A DNA stretch of 64,000 bases from Terriglobia bacterium (GCA_020073615.1 JAIQEX010000016.1:1-64000), one strand, 5' to 3'. Shown: positions 34,408 to 44,903, numbered from the stretch's first letter. Program-made: numbers and translations. Notes: generated by a model not told the origin, from the letters alone.

Positions 34408-35622
34408 ATGCGCATCCTCCTGACGGCCAACGCATCCTATGTGCCGCCCCGCGGCGGCGCGACGCGCAGCAATCTCGTGTGGCTCGCGCAACTCACGCGC
34501 GCGGGCCACGAATGCCGCATCGTGTGCGGGGTGGAGCGCGACCGGGCCGCGGGCCAGTCCGGCCCGCCCCCGTGCGCCACCTTCGCGGTGGAGGAGCCGT
34601 CGCGGCGCGTCCACGTGCTGCGCCAGCAAATCTGCGAATTCCGGCCCGATTGGGTGCTGGTGTCGTCCGAGGACCTGGGGCACGCGCTGCTGCGCGAGGC
34701 GCACCACCAGGCGGCGGGGCGCGTGGTCTACCTGGCGCACACGCCGCAGTTCTTTCCCTTCGGTCCGGCCAGTTGGAATCCGGACGGGCACGCCGCCGGC
34801 CTGGTGGCGCGAGCGGCGGGCATCGTCGCCATCGGTAGCCACATGGCGGATTACATCGCGCGCGAACTGGGGCGCGAGGCCGAAGTGATCCATCCGCCCA
34901 TCTACGGGCCGGGCCCGTTCCCCCTATACGACAACTTCGAGCGCGGCGTGATCGCCATGATCAATCCCTGCGCGGTGAAGGGCATTTCGATCTTTCTGCG
35001 GGTGGCGGAGCGGCTGCGCGAGGTGCCCTTCGGCGTGGTGCCGGGATGGGGCACCACGGCCGAGGACCGGGGCGCTCTCGAGCGTCTGCCCAACGTGCGT
35101 TTTCTGCCCAACGCCCGGAGCATCGACGAGGTGCTGGCGCAAACGCGCGTTTTGCTGATGCCCTCGCTGTGGTACGAAGGCTTCGGGCTGATCGTCATGG
35201 AGGCCATGCTGCGCGGCGTTCCCGTAGTGGCGAGCGATGCCGGCGGCCTGGTGGAAGCCAAGTGCGGCACCGGCTACGTGATTCCGGTCCGCACCATCGA
35301 GCGCTACCGCGCGGCGTTCGACGAGCGCACCATGCCCCAGCCGGTGGTCGAGGAGAACGCTCTCGAACCCTGGCTGGCGGCGCTTGCAGAACTGCTGGGG
35401 GACGGCGCGGCATACCGGCGGGAATCGGCGGCATCGCGGCAGGCCGCCGGGCGGTTCGCCGCGGGGCTCGACGCGGCGCGCATGGAGGCGTACCTGCGCG
35501 CGCTGCGGCCGGGATGCGATACTCCCCCGGCGCAGGAGCGGCCCGCCACCATCGAATCGCTTTCCCCGGAAAAGCGCGCGCTGCTGCTGGAGCGTCTGCG
35601 CAAGCGCCGCATGGCTCCGTGA
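34408..35622 (+). CDS. GT4-type glycosyltransferase with C-terminal linker motif
   Basis: 404 aa, GT-B fold. The N-terminal MRILLTANASYVPPRGGATRSN contains a donor-side loop (PPRGGATRSN), and the C-terminal domain has LLMPSLWYEGFGLIVMEAML with the EGFGLIVME E-x7-E motif typical of GT4 retaining enzymes, then GVPVVASDAGGLVE. The last 20 residues (LSPEKRALLLERLRKRR) match the short helix that precedes condensation domains in NRPS proteins. The sugar and acceptor are unknown. It is a paralogue of the next gene, sharing the N-terminal and donor-site layout. The stop overlaps the next ATG (TGATG). Confidence 0.82.
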   Translation: MRILLTANASYVPPRGGATRSNLVWLAQLTRAGHECRIVCGVERDRAAGQSGPPPCATFAVEEPSRRVHVLRQQICEFRPDWVLVSSEDLGHALLREAHHQAAGRVVYLAHTPQFFPFGPASWNPDGHAAGLVARAAGIVAIGSHMADYIARELGREAEVIHPPIYGPGPFPLYDNFERGVIAMINPCAVKGISIFLRVAERLREVPFGVVPGWGTTAEDRGALERLPNVRFLPNARSIDEVLAQTRVLLMPSLWYEGFGLIVMEAMLRGVPVVASDAGGLVEAKCGTGYVIPVRTIERYRAAFDERTMPQPVVEENALEPWLAALAELLGDGAAYRRESAASRQAAGRFAAGLDAARMEAYLRALRPGCDTPPAQERPATIESLSPEKRALLLERLRKRRMAP

Positions 35623-37646
35623 TGCGCATCCTGCTGGCCCAGAATTCGCGTTACTTTCCGGCCCACGGCGGCGGCGACAAATCCAACCGGCTGCTACTGG
35701 AGGCCCTGGCGGCGCGCGGTCACAGGTGCCGCGCGGTGGCGCGCATCAGCGCCTTCGGGGAGGCGGAGCACCGCGCTTATCTGGCGGAGCTGGCGGCGCG
35801 CGAGGTCGAGTGCCTGGAGCAGCCCGCCGCCGGCGTGGTTGCTTTTGCACGCGCGGGCGTGGAGGCGCGCGTGGCGACCAACACCAGCCCGCGCGCCTGC
35901 TTCCTGGCTCAGGCCGAGGAGTTCCGGCCGGACGTGATTCTGGCCTCCACCGACGACCCGGCGCAGTTTCTGCTCGACGCCGTGCTGCATTGGGGCCGGG
36001 CGCGCGTGGTCTACCTGGTGCGCGCCACGCTCGCGCTCCCCTTCGGCCCCGATAGCGCTTTTCCCAACGAGGCGGGCGCCGCGCGGCTGCACGCGGTGGA
36101 CCGCGTGGTGGGCGTAAGCCGGTATGTGGCCGATTACATACGGCGCTGGGCGAGGATCGATGCCGTGCAGGTGCCCATTTCGCTGCTCGAGCCCGCGGCG
36201 CGCGAAGCCCCGCCGGAGCTGGCCGGCTTCGACAACGAATTTGTCACCCTGGTGAACCCTTGCGCGGTCAAGGGCATCGCCATTTTCCTGGCGCTGGCGG
36301 ACGCATTCCCGGATGTGTCCTTTGCCGCCGTGCCCCTATGGGGAACCAACCGGGAGGACCGCACGGCGCTCAGTGCGCGCGCCAACATCCGCGTGCTCGA
36401 CGCGGTGGACGATATCGACCGGCTGCTGGAGCGCACGCGCGTCCTGCTCGTGCCCTCGCTGTGGGCCGAAGCGCGCAGCCGCATCGTGCTGGAGGCGATG
36501 CTCCGCGGCGTCCCCGTGATCGCCAGCAATGTGGGGGGCCTTCCCGAGGCCAAAATGGGAGTGCCCTATCTGCTGCCGGTGAATCCCATCGTGAAATACC
36601 AGGCGCGCCTCGACGAACAGATGGTGCCCGTGGCCGAAGTGCCGCCGCAGGATATCGGCCCCTGGCGCGAGGCCCTGGCGCGGCTGCTTTCCGGCCGCGC
36701 GCAGTACCAGGAGATTTCGCGGGCGTCGCGCGCGGCCGCGTTGGCGTATGCGCGCAGCCTCAGCGTCGAGCCCTTCGAACAACTGCTCGAGGACGTGTTG
36801 CGCCAACCCCGGCGGGAAGCGGCGCACAATCCGCGGGCCGGGCACAGCGAGTCCGCGGCGGACCAGCTCTCTCCCGAGAAGCGCCGCCTGCTGGCGTTGC
36901 GCTGGCGCAAGAGAGCGCCCGCCTCTGCCTGGTTTCCGGGCGCCGATGCAGCCCCGTGCCCACGCCTGTTCTGGTTTCCTCACGCCGGGGGCGGGGCGGC
37001 GCGGTTCGCCGGCCAGGGCGGGGTGCTGGCCCACGTGTGTCCCGTGCGCCTGCCGGGGCGCGAATCGCGCCATCGCGAGGCGCCCTTCGAGCGCATGGCG
37101 CCGCTGGTGGAGGCGCTGGCCGGCGCGATCGCGCCTTATCTCGCGCAGCCGTTCGCTTTCTTCGGGCACAGCATGGGAGCGGCGGTGGCTTTTGAGCTGG
37201 CGCGGCTGCTGCGCCGGCGCGGCCGGCCGTTGCCGCGCATCCTGATTGTCTCCGCCGCGCGCGCGCCGCAGTACCGGCGCCGCCACATTCCGCCTCCGCC
37301 GCCGGAAGACGGCGACCTGATCGAGGAGCTGCGGCGGCTGCAAGGAATGCCGTCTCGAGCGATCGAGGACCCCGCGCCGCTCTCCGCCATCCTGCCGGCG
37401 TTGCGGGCCGATGCCGCCCTCTACCGCAACTACGTGTACGCCGAAGATGCGCCGCTCCCTTGCGCCATCCGCGCGTACGGTGGCGCGCAAGACGGCAACG
37501 TGCGGCCGGAGCATCTGCACGCCTGGGCGGAGCAGACCACCGCGTCGTTTGCCGTGCGGCTTTTTCCCGGCGGCCATTTCTATCTGCAACCGCCGCCGCC
37601 GCCGGAATTTCTGGCCGCGCTGGCCGGGGACCTGGAGGTCCGGTGA
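35622..37646 (+). CDS. Glycosyltransferase fused to a type II thioesterase
   Basis: 674 aa from the ATG at 35622. Residues 1-400 are a second GT-B enzyme (RILLAQNSRYFPAHGGGDKSN; E-x7-E in EARSRIVLEAML near 285). An NRPS-like linker (QLSPEKRRLLALRWRKRAP) lies near 412-430. Residues 440-674 are a RifR/GrsT-type thioesterase: LFWFPHAGGGAARFAG, RLPGRESRHRE, nucleophile Ser517 in GHSMGAA, and catalytic His in FPGGHFYLQ near 652. Type II thioesterases hydrolyse or proofread acyl groups on carrier proteins, so the target may be the carrier domain two genes upstream. A GT-TE fusion is unusual. Confidence 0.85.
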   Translation: MRILLAQNSRYFPAHGGGDKSNRLLLEALAARGHRCRAVARISAFGEAEHRAYLAELAAREVECLEQPAAGVVAFARAGVEARVATNTSPRACFLAQAEEFRPDVILASTDDPAQFLLDAVLHWGRARVVYLVRATLALPFGPDSAFPNEAGAARLHAVDRVVGVSRYVADYIRRWARIDAVQVPISLLEPAAREAPPELAGFDNEFVTLVNPCAVKGIAIFLALADAFPDVSFAAVPLWGTNREDRTALSARANIRVLDAVDDIDRLLERTRVLLVPSLWAEARSRIVLEAMLRGVPVIASNVGGLPEAKMGVPYLLPVNPIVKYQARLDEQMVPVAEVPPQDIGPWREALARLLSGRAQYQEISRASRAAALAYARSLSVEPFEQLLEDVLRQPRREAAHNPRAGHSESAADQLSPEKRRLLALRWRKRAPASAWFPGADAAPCPRLFWFPHAGGGAARFAGQGGVLAHVCPVRLPGRESRHREAPFERMAPLVEALAGAIAPYLAQPFAFFGHSMGAAVAFELARLLRRRGRPLPRILIVSAARAPQYRRRHIPPPPPEDGDLIEELRRLQGMPSRAIEDPAPLSAILPALRADAALYRNYVYAEDAPLPCAIRAYGGAQDGNVRPEHLHAWAEQTTASFAVRLFPGGHFYLQPPPPPEFLAALAGDLEVR

Positions 37647-37705
37647 AGCAGGGGCAACGCGGCCCCGAAATATGGTACGTTGAAGCGTAATTAGCGGTAA
37701 AGTAT

Positions 37706-39079
<1,374 letters not shown>

Positions 39080-39173
39080 GCAAGCCGGTGGGGGACTGCC
39101 AGGCTTGCGCGGAGCCGCAGTGCGGCGACGGCGCAAGCAGCCAGGGCCGAAGGCCGTCCCAGGCTTCCCCGCC

Positions 39174-41639
39174 CTACTGGCCTCCCATGCTCATGGAAAA
39201 CGCATCGGCGAGCGCCTGCATTTGCCGCGGCGAGCCGGCAAACAGATTCCCGGGCGGGCGGCGGTAGCTCATGATCCGGCGGTAGAGGTAGTCTTCCAAA
39301 CGCGAGTTAATTCCCCAACCTGCCAGGTATTGCAGCCGCAGGTCGCCATCCCGGTTGATCTCCGCGCCCTCCAGCCACGCATCCAGGTCGGACTTCTGGC
39401 CGGCGTAAGTAGCCAGCAGCTCGATCGGCGAACCGACGCCGATTTCGCGGAGCGATTGCGCCACGGCGGCGTAGTCCGGGCGGCGCAGGCGCTCCTCGAG
39501 TTCGTCCAGGTTGATGCGCAGCGGCTCCGCCTGCCCCATGAAGACCATGTCGTAGCCCTGCCCGTTCACCGTGTTCGCCCAGATGGTCGCGTGGGGAAAA
39601 GCCTGAAAGAAAGTCGCCAGCTCACTCTTGATCGTTCTCTCGTCGGTCTCATAGAGCGGCACATACAAGGTGAAGATACCGCCCGGATTCAAATGCCGCT
39701 TCACTATGTCGAAATACTCTTTCGAATAAAGCGCCGCCGTGCCTTTGACAAACACATCCAGCGGGTCGGAAGCGATGATATCGAACTTACTCGTAGTAGT
39801 AAGTACATAGTGGCGCGCATCGTCGTAAATAATGTGCGTGCGCGGATTGTGCAGCACGTCGTAATCCTCGCGGGCAAAGTAGCGCGTGGAGGTGGGCGGG
39901 ATGATGGGCTCGATCTCGCAGATGGTGATGCTCTCTATGCCGGGATACCTGGTGAACGTGCCGGCGGAGACTCCGGCTCCGAACCCGATGCCCAGCACCG
40001 ACCGCGGATTGGGGTGCAGCAGCGCCGGCATGTGCCCCACCATCCGCTGCAGCTTCATGTCGTACGGCTCGGTGGTGGCCTCCACGTGGCCGTTCACATC
40101 CACCTCGATGGCGCCGTCGTTCCACTGCGAAATGGCCACCGAGGAGTTCCGGCCCTCGGCGGTGTAGAGGATGCGCGCTTTGCCCGCCGAGATGGCCATG
40201 CGGCGGCCGTAGGCGATCAGCTCGCCGGGAACCGCGTCCACTCCCCAGGCCAGCAGTCCCGCCACCGCGAGCGACGCCGTCACAGCCGCCGCCACCGCTT
40301 TCGAGCGCGTCCGCCGCACCTGCGGCGCCAGCACAAAGAGCGCGCTCAGGGCCGACACCACCAGCAGCACGCGCTGCGCCTGCTGCGTGCCCACCCAGGG
40401 GACCAGGACCAGGCTGACGCCCAGAGCGCCCACGATGGCGCCCAGCGTGTTGGCCGCATAGATGCCCCCGACCACCCGCCCGGGATCCTCGCCGGGGGCG
40501 GAGGCAGCCGCCAGCGCGAGCGGGAAACTGGCGCCCCACAGGATGGCCGGCGGCAGAATGGCCCACAGGCAACGCATCAGGTCGATCTGGAAGGTATACC
40601 AGGCGCTGGTGGTGAGCAGCGGGTTGATGGGCCAATAGGGCAGCGAGTCGGCGATCATGTAAGCCGTCCAGGCGATGCCCAGGGTAAGCAGAATCTGGCA
40701 CCAGCCTAGCGCCAGCCGCGCCTGCCATGCGCCGCGCAACCGCAGCAGGAGCGACCCCAAGCCGCTGCCCATGGCCAGCCCCACCAGGAACACGGCCAGG
40801 ATGATCGAGAACACATACACCGTGGCGCCCAGCATCATGCCCATGAGGCGCGTCCACACCACCTCGGCGCCCAGCGCGCAGGCGCCGGAGAGCGCGATGG
40901 TGACGTAGACGGTCCACTGGCGCGCCGGGCGCGCCGCGCGTTGGGGCGCGGGTGTGACCTCGGCGCCGGTATCGGCCGCCGCCTCCATGCCCGCGCGCGG
41001 CGGAGTGCGGGCGGCCAGCGCGAAGCTGAGTGCAGCCACGGCCAGGTTGATCGCGGCGGCGGCATAGGTGGCGGTGGCCGTATTGTAGACGCGCAGCAGG
41101 TAGAACCCGGCGAGCAGGCATCCGAAGACCGCCCCCACGGTGTTCCCGCCATACAACAATCCCCACCACGATACGCCGCGCGGGCTGGATTCGATCCAGC
41201 GCACGATGGCCGGCAGCGACGCCCCCATCAGCACCGTGGGCGGCAACAGGCAAACGGCGGCAACGAACCCGCGGAGCAGCATGCCCGGCAAGCCGTGCTC
41301 CGCCCCGGCGATGTAAATCCGGTCGATATAGGGAATGGCCAGCAGCACCAGGACTCCGCACAGCGCGATACCAACCTCCAGCGCGGCATAAACCCGCAAA
41401 GGATGTTGCCGCCGAAAACCCAGGCGCGGCAAGCCGATGCTGCCCAGGCACAGACCGCCCATGTAAGTCGCCAGCAGGAATCCCAGTGACACGGCGGTGG
41501 AACCTATGGCCAGTTGCAGCAGTTGGTACCACACGATCTCGTAAATCAGCGCGGAACAGCCGCTGGCGGCGAACAGAATCAGCAACAGGGGCAGGAAACG
41601 CGCGGCGTTGTAACTTGGCGGGTGGCTTGGGGGCTGCAT
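39174..41639 (-). CDS. Fused multi-pass membrane protein / spermidine-synthase-like protein
   Basis: 821 aa. Residues 1-500 hold about a dozen hydrophobic helices (LLLILFAASGCSALIYEIVWYQ, GLLYGGNTVGAVFGCLLAGF, VVGGIYAANTLGAIVGALGVS). Repeated YEIVW / GAEVVW and GNTxGAxxG motifs show an internal duplication of the transporter-like half. Residues 520-760 are an aminopropyltransferase-type methyltransferase fold: SVLGIGFGAGVSAGTF, ITICEIEP, FDIIASDPLD. The C-terminal 60 residues are helical. Such fusions are widespread in Acidobacteria and their substrate is unknown. It starts right after the JAMM-protein stop (TAA-ATG), so the two are translationally coupled. Confidence 0.85.
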   Translation of the reverse strand: MQPPSHPPSYNAARFLPLLLILFAASGCSALIYEIVWYQLLQLAIGSTAVSLGFLLATYMGGLCLGSIGLPRLGFRRQHPLRVYAALEVGIALCGVLVLLAIPYIDRIYIAGAEHGLPGMLLRGFVAAVCLLPPTVLMGASLPAIVRWIESSPRGVSWWGLLYGGNTVGAVFGCLLAGFYLLRVYNTATATYAAAAINLAVAALSFALAARTPPRAGMEAAADTGAEVTPAPQRAARPARQWTVYVTIALSGACALGAEVVWTRLMGMMLGATVYVFSIILAVFLVGLAMGSGLGSLLLRLRGAWQARLALGWCQILLTLGIAWTAYMIADSLPYWPINPLLTTSAWYTFQIDLMRCLWAILPPAILWGASFPLALAAASAPGEDPGRVVGGIYAANTLGAIVGALGVSLVLVPWVGTQQAQRVLLVVSALSALFVLAPQVRRTRSKAVAAAVTASLAVAGLLAWGVDAVPGELIAYGRRMAISAGKARILYTAEGRNSSVAISQWNDGAIEVDVNGHVEATTEPYDMKLQRMVGHMPALLHPNPRSVLGIGFGAGVSAGTFTRYPGIESITICEIEPIIPPTSTRYFAREDYDVLHNPRTHIIYDDARHYVLTTTSKFDIIASDPLDVFVKGTAALYSKEYFDIVKRHLNPGGIFTLYVPLYETDERTIKSELATFFQAFPHATIWANTVNGQGYDMVFMGQAEPLRINLDELEERLRRPDYAAVAQSLREIGVGSPIELLATYAGQKSDLDAWLEGAEINRDGDLRLQYLAGWGINSRLEDYLYRRIMSYRRPPGNLFAGSPRQMQALADAFSMSMGGQ

Positions 41640-42971
41640 TTACTTGATAGGATCGCGGCTCTGATTTTCCAGGCGCCGGCGCTGGAGGTCGGCTTGCGCT
41701 TGGGCCAGCCGTTTCGACAGGTACGCGTTGCGCGCGATCTGCGCGTCCAGGTCCGATTTGAGTTTGGCGGCCTGCGCGGCCAGCTCGTCGCGCTCGCGGC
41801 GCAGGGCGGAGTCCCCGGCGGCCGTTTTCCGATCCGGAAGTTTCCCCAGGAAACCGGTCATTTCGCGAACTTGCTGCCCGTGCGGCTGATTCACGATCAG
41901 CGCCACATCCACCCGATCGCTCTCGCGGGCATACGTGAAGAGGCCGGCCTGGAGTTGCGCCGCGTCCAGCCGGATTCCCCGGGCGCCGGGACTGCCATCG
42001 GCAATCTCCAGGATGGCCCCTGTGCCCGCGCGAACCGCCGCCGAACCGCGGTCCCAACGGATCTGCAACTGGCCGTCGCTGTCGATGGTGTTCAGCCCGA
42101 TATGGGGCGCGCCCGAGCCCGGCCGGATGCGCTCGATCGCTTCCGTCAGGCGCGGCAGCCAAACCTGCCGGGTCTGGAAACCGGCGGCGCCGAGCGCCAG
42201 GCCGAGGCTGACGGCCACCGGGATGCCCAGCCAGCGCCACGAACGCGCCGGATGCACTTGCGCGAACTTCGGCGCGGGCAGGTCGTGCACCACGGCCACG
42301 GGCGGCGGCGCCAGCGCTGCCTCCACTGTCGGCGCCGGCTCACCCGAAATTGCCAGCGCCGGCTCGCGGAGCTGCGGTTCGTGGCGCGCCCGCGGCGCCG
42401 GGCGAGGCGCGCTGTCTCCGGGAACGGGGATCGCCGGCAAGGGATCGAGCACGAACTCCTGGTAACTGGCCGCCGCCCGCATGGACCCGCCGCTCTCGCG
42501 AAAAAAAAAGCCGCCCCTCATGGGCTCAAACGTGTGCGGCTTCAGCACCAGCGCCACCTGCCACGGCTCCGGAAAGTAGCGCCGGTGGATCTCCTGATCG
42601 GCGTCGGAAAGGAAGATCTCGCTGCGCGTGTGCGAGTGGTACCATCCCACCGGCCGCGAGTCGCCGGGATTCCGCGCGGCCGAGGCCAACAACTCCGCCA
42701 GCCGCTCCAGGTCCGCCGGAGAGAGCGTGAATGACGGCCCCATCGCGTGCTCGCAGTCGAGGGCCGCGTAGCCGGAGATCACCAGGCGCCTATCCTCGTG
42801 TTTCCCGAGCAAGATGCCGCCGATCTCGGCGCCGCCGCGCGGCAGGGAAAAGAACGCCTCGGCCACGGCCAGCCGGATATCCTCGAGCACCCGAGTCGCG
42901 TACTCGATGGTGAATGGACACTCCGGCGCGCTCCACGTGGCCAGCGCTCCCGGGGCGCGGCGTTCCATCAT
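41640..42971 (-). CDS. JAMM (MPN) isopeptidase-domain protein with TM helix and coiled coil
   Basis: 443 aa. The N-terminal MPN domain has a complete JAMM zinc motif: Glu49 in GGAEIGGILLG, then His112-Ser-His114-x7-Ser122-x2-Asp125 in WYHSHTRSEIFLSDAD. A Pro/Ala-rich linker (175-235) precedes one transmembrane helix (WLGIPVAVSLGLALGAAGF, about 248-266), then a beta domain and a C-terminal coiled coil (LRRERDELAAQAAKLKSDL, AYLSKRLAQAQADLQRRRL). By topology the JAMM domain would be cytosolic. JAMM enzymes cleave isopeptide or similar bonds next to ubiquitin-like or carrier proteins; no such modifier is encoded nearby. It is followed directly by the fused membrane/spermidine-synthase gene. Confidence 0.85.
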   Translation of the reverse strand: MMERRAPGALATWSAPECPFTIEYATRVLEDIRLAVAEAFFSLPRGGAEIGGILLGKHEDRRLVISGYAALDCEHAMGPSFTLSPADLERLAELLASAARNPGDSRPVGWYHSHTRSEIFLSDADQEIHRRYFPEPWQVALVLKPHTFEPMRGGFFFRESGGSMRAAASYQEFVLDPLPAIPVPGDSAPRPAPRARHEPQLREPALAISGEPAPTVEAALAPPPVAVVHDLPAPKFAQVHPARSWRWLGIPVAVSLGLALGAAGFQTRQVWLPRLTEAIERIRPGSGAPHIGLNTIDSDGQLQIRWDRGSAAVRAGTGAILEIADGSPGARGIRLDAAQLQAGLFTYARESDRVDVALIVNQPHGQQVREMTGFLGKLPDRKTAAGDSALRRERDELAAQAAKLKSDLDAQIARNAYLSKRLAQAQADLQRRRLENQSRDPIK

Positions 42972-43072
42972 CCCATGGCTCCTTTTCCAATGATTGATTG
43001 TAGGCGATTGCGCCCGCGGTTAATTCCGGCCGCATGGCCGGCGCATCGCGAACCCAAGGATATAATAAGGTT

Positions 43073-43669
43073 GTGCCGAAAGCCAAAGAGCTCGAATTGC
43101 GCCTTCAGAGGACCGAGCAGCAGTTGCGCGTGTTCCAGAAGATCAGCCGCTTCATGGTTCGCGATCTGAGCTTGCAGGACGTGCTCATGGGGGTGGTCTC
43201 CCTGGTCGTCGAGTTCACCGCCTGCGATGCGTGCCTGGTCTATCTCCTCGATGGCGAGGACCTGGTCCTGTGCGCTTCCAATACGCCGCACCCCTCCACC
43301 ATCGGGAAGCTGCGGCTGCGGTGGAATGAAGGCCTCACGGGTTGGGTCGCGCGCGAGCGCCGTCTGCTGTCCATATCGCGCGAGGCTTACAAGGACCCGC
43401 GATTTAAGAAATTTTCCCAGTTGGAGGAAGACACATTCGAGGCTTTCCTTTCTGCCCCTCTGATTGCGCGCAACCGCGTGGTGGGCGTGATCAACGTGCA
43501 GCATCGCTCGCCGCATCAGCACACCGGCAGCGAGATGGAGGTCCTGACCACGGTGGGCGAACAGATTGGATGTGTGCTCGTGCTGGCCCGCATGTCTCCC
43601 GAGGCATTGGAATCCGCCAATCACGTGGAGCTGGTGCTTTCCTCCGGACCCATTCCGATGAAACAATAG
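43073..43669 (+). CDS. GAF-domain protein
   Basis: 198 aa from a GTG at 43073 (211 aa if started at the ATG 43034). A short coiled-coil start (KAKELELRLQRTEQQLRVFQKI) leads to a GAF domain: DLSLQDVLMGVVSLVVEFT, CDACLVYLLDGEDLVLCASN, GLTGWVARERRLLSI, FLSAPLIARNRVVGVINVQ. GAF domains bind cyclic nucleotides, hemes or small ligands. There is no output domain, so it may act by protein interaction. A TATAAT at 43061-43066 lies just before the GTG. It is upstream of, and nearly adjacent to, the YCF48-like gene. Confidence 0.75.
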   Translation: MPKAKELELRLQRTEQQLRVFQKISRFMVRDLSLQDVLMGVVSLVVEFTACDACLVYLLDGEDLVLCASNTPHPSTIGKLRLRWNEGLTGWVARERRLLSISREAYKDPRFKKFSQLEEDTFEAFLSAPLIARNRVVGVINVQHRSPHQHTGSEMEVLTTVGEQIGCVLVLARMSPEALESANHVELVLSSGPIPMKQ

Positions 43670-43676
43670 GATCAAG

Positions 43677-44786
43677 GTGAATCCGTCTTTCGTCCGGCCG
43701 GTATGCGCGCTGTGGGCGCTGGCGGCGGGTATGACGCCGCTCCATGCCCAGCGCTGGCAGATGCAGTATCTCTACGATAAGAACAACTCCGCCCTGGAGA
43801 TTAACGACCTCCAGTTCGCGTCGCCGTCGCGCGGCGTGGCGGTGGGCTTCGTCGCCGAGGGGCGCCGCCGGCAGCCCACGTCGTTGGTCACGTCCGATGG
43901 CGGCGCGCATTGGCAGATCGTCCGGCTCAAAGACGCGCCCCTCTCCCTGTTCTTCCTCAATGAAAACGCTGGTTGGATGGTTACGGTCAATGGTCTCTGG
44001 CAGACTATGGAGGCCGGCAAGAGTTGGAGCAAGTTGCCCAAGCCTCCGTCTCGGATTCTGCGCGTGTACTTCGCCGATGAGAAAAACGGCTGGGCTGTGG
44101 GTCCGAGAAAAGTGGCCCTCGAAACGCACGATGGCGGCCGGCGCTGGACCGCGATCGCGGCGGCGGCCGAGCAACCAGGCAAACCCGAATACAGCGTGTA
44201 CAACTGGATCGCGTTTGCGTCGCCGCAATTCGGCATGATGACCGGATGGAATCTGCCCCCGCGCCGGGGCGCTCTGCTGCCCGATTGGATCGATCCGGAG
44301 GAAGCCCTGAGCCGCCGCGAAACGCCGCACCTCTCCTATTTGCTGGTGACGAACGATGGCGGCAAGACCTGGAAGTCTTCATCGGCATCGCTGTTCGGAG
44401 ACGTCACACACGTGCGCTTCGCGGGCGGCATAGGCTTGGGCTTGATCGAATACTCCGACTCGTTCCGCATTCCCAGCGAAGTCTACCGGATCGACTGGCG
44501 CACCGGCAAGAGCATGACGTTTTTCAAGGACAAGAAATACGCCATTAGCGATGTCTGGCTGGCTCCCGACGGCACCGCCTATCTTGCTGGCCTCCTGCAA
44601 GCCGGCCAGTTGCGTCATGTGGTTCCGGGTAAGGTTGTGGTTCTCAAGAGTAAGGACTACACGAGCTGGGCCGAGATGGAAGTGGATTATCGCGCCGTCG
44701 CCAATCGTGCCATGCTGGCCGCGGGTGACGGCCGCTCCTTGTGGCTTGCTACCGATACCGGCATGATTCTCAAGCTTTCGCAATAA
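43677..44786 (+). CDS. Secreted YCF48/BNR-like beta-propeller protein
   Basis: 369 aa with a GTG start, 7 bp after the GAF stop, and AGGATCAAG as a weak ribosome site. A signal peptide (VRPVCALWALAAGMTPLHAQ) precedes a propeller with repeated blades that carry the Asp-box-like TSDGGAHWQIV, ETHDGGRRWTAI and TNDGGKTWKSS motifs. YCF48/Hcf136-like proteins help assemble photosystem II in phototrophs; in heterotrophs they are secreted proteins of unknown role. No enzyme active site is visible. Confidence 0.75.
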   Translation: MNPSFVRPVCALWALAAGMTPLHAQRWQMQYLYDKNNSALEINDLQFASPSRGVAVGFVAEGRRRQPTSLVTSDGGAHWQIVRLKDAPLSLFFLNENAGWMVTVNGLWQTMEAGKSWSKLPKPPSRILRVYFADEKNGWAVGPRKVALETHDGGRRWTAIAAAAEQPGKPEYSVYNWIAFASPQFGMMTGWNLPPRRGALLPDWIDPEEALSRRETPHLSYLLVTNDGGKTWKSSSASLFGDVTHVRFAGGIGLGLIEYSDSFRIPSEVYRIDWRTGKSMTFFKDKKYAISDVWLAPDGTAYLAGLLQAGQLRHVVPGKVVVLKSKDYTSWAEMEVDYRAVANRAMLAAGDGRSLWLATDTGMILKLSQ

Positions 44787-44903
44787 AGCAAATCGCCAGG
44801 GCCTTGTTTTATTCACAACGAATTCCACTTCATCCTTCTGTAACTGATTCAAAACACGGCAGAAATATTATGAGGAAAAGTGTCAAATCGTCCATAAAAA
44901 GGG

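Noticed and set aside
39787-42240. 817-codon minus-strand frame overlapping the spermidine-synthase-like and JAMM genes
   Set aside because: A shifted frame of two confident genes, with Gly/Arg/His-rich noise and no domain.
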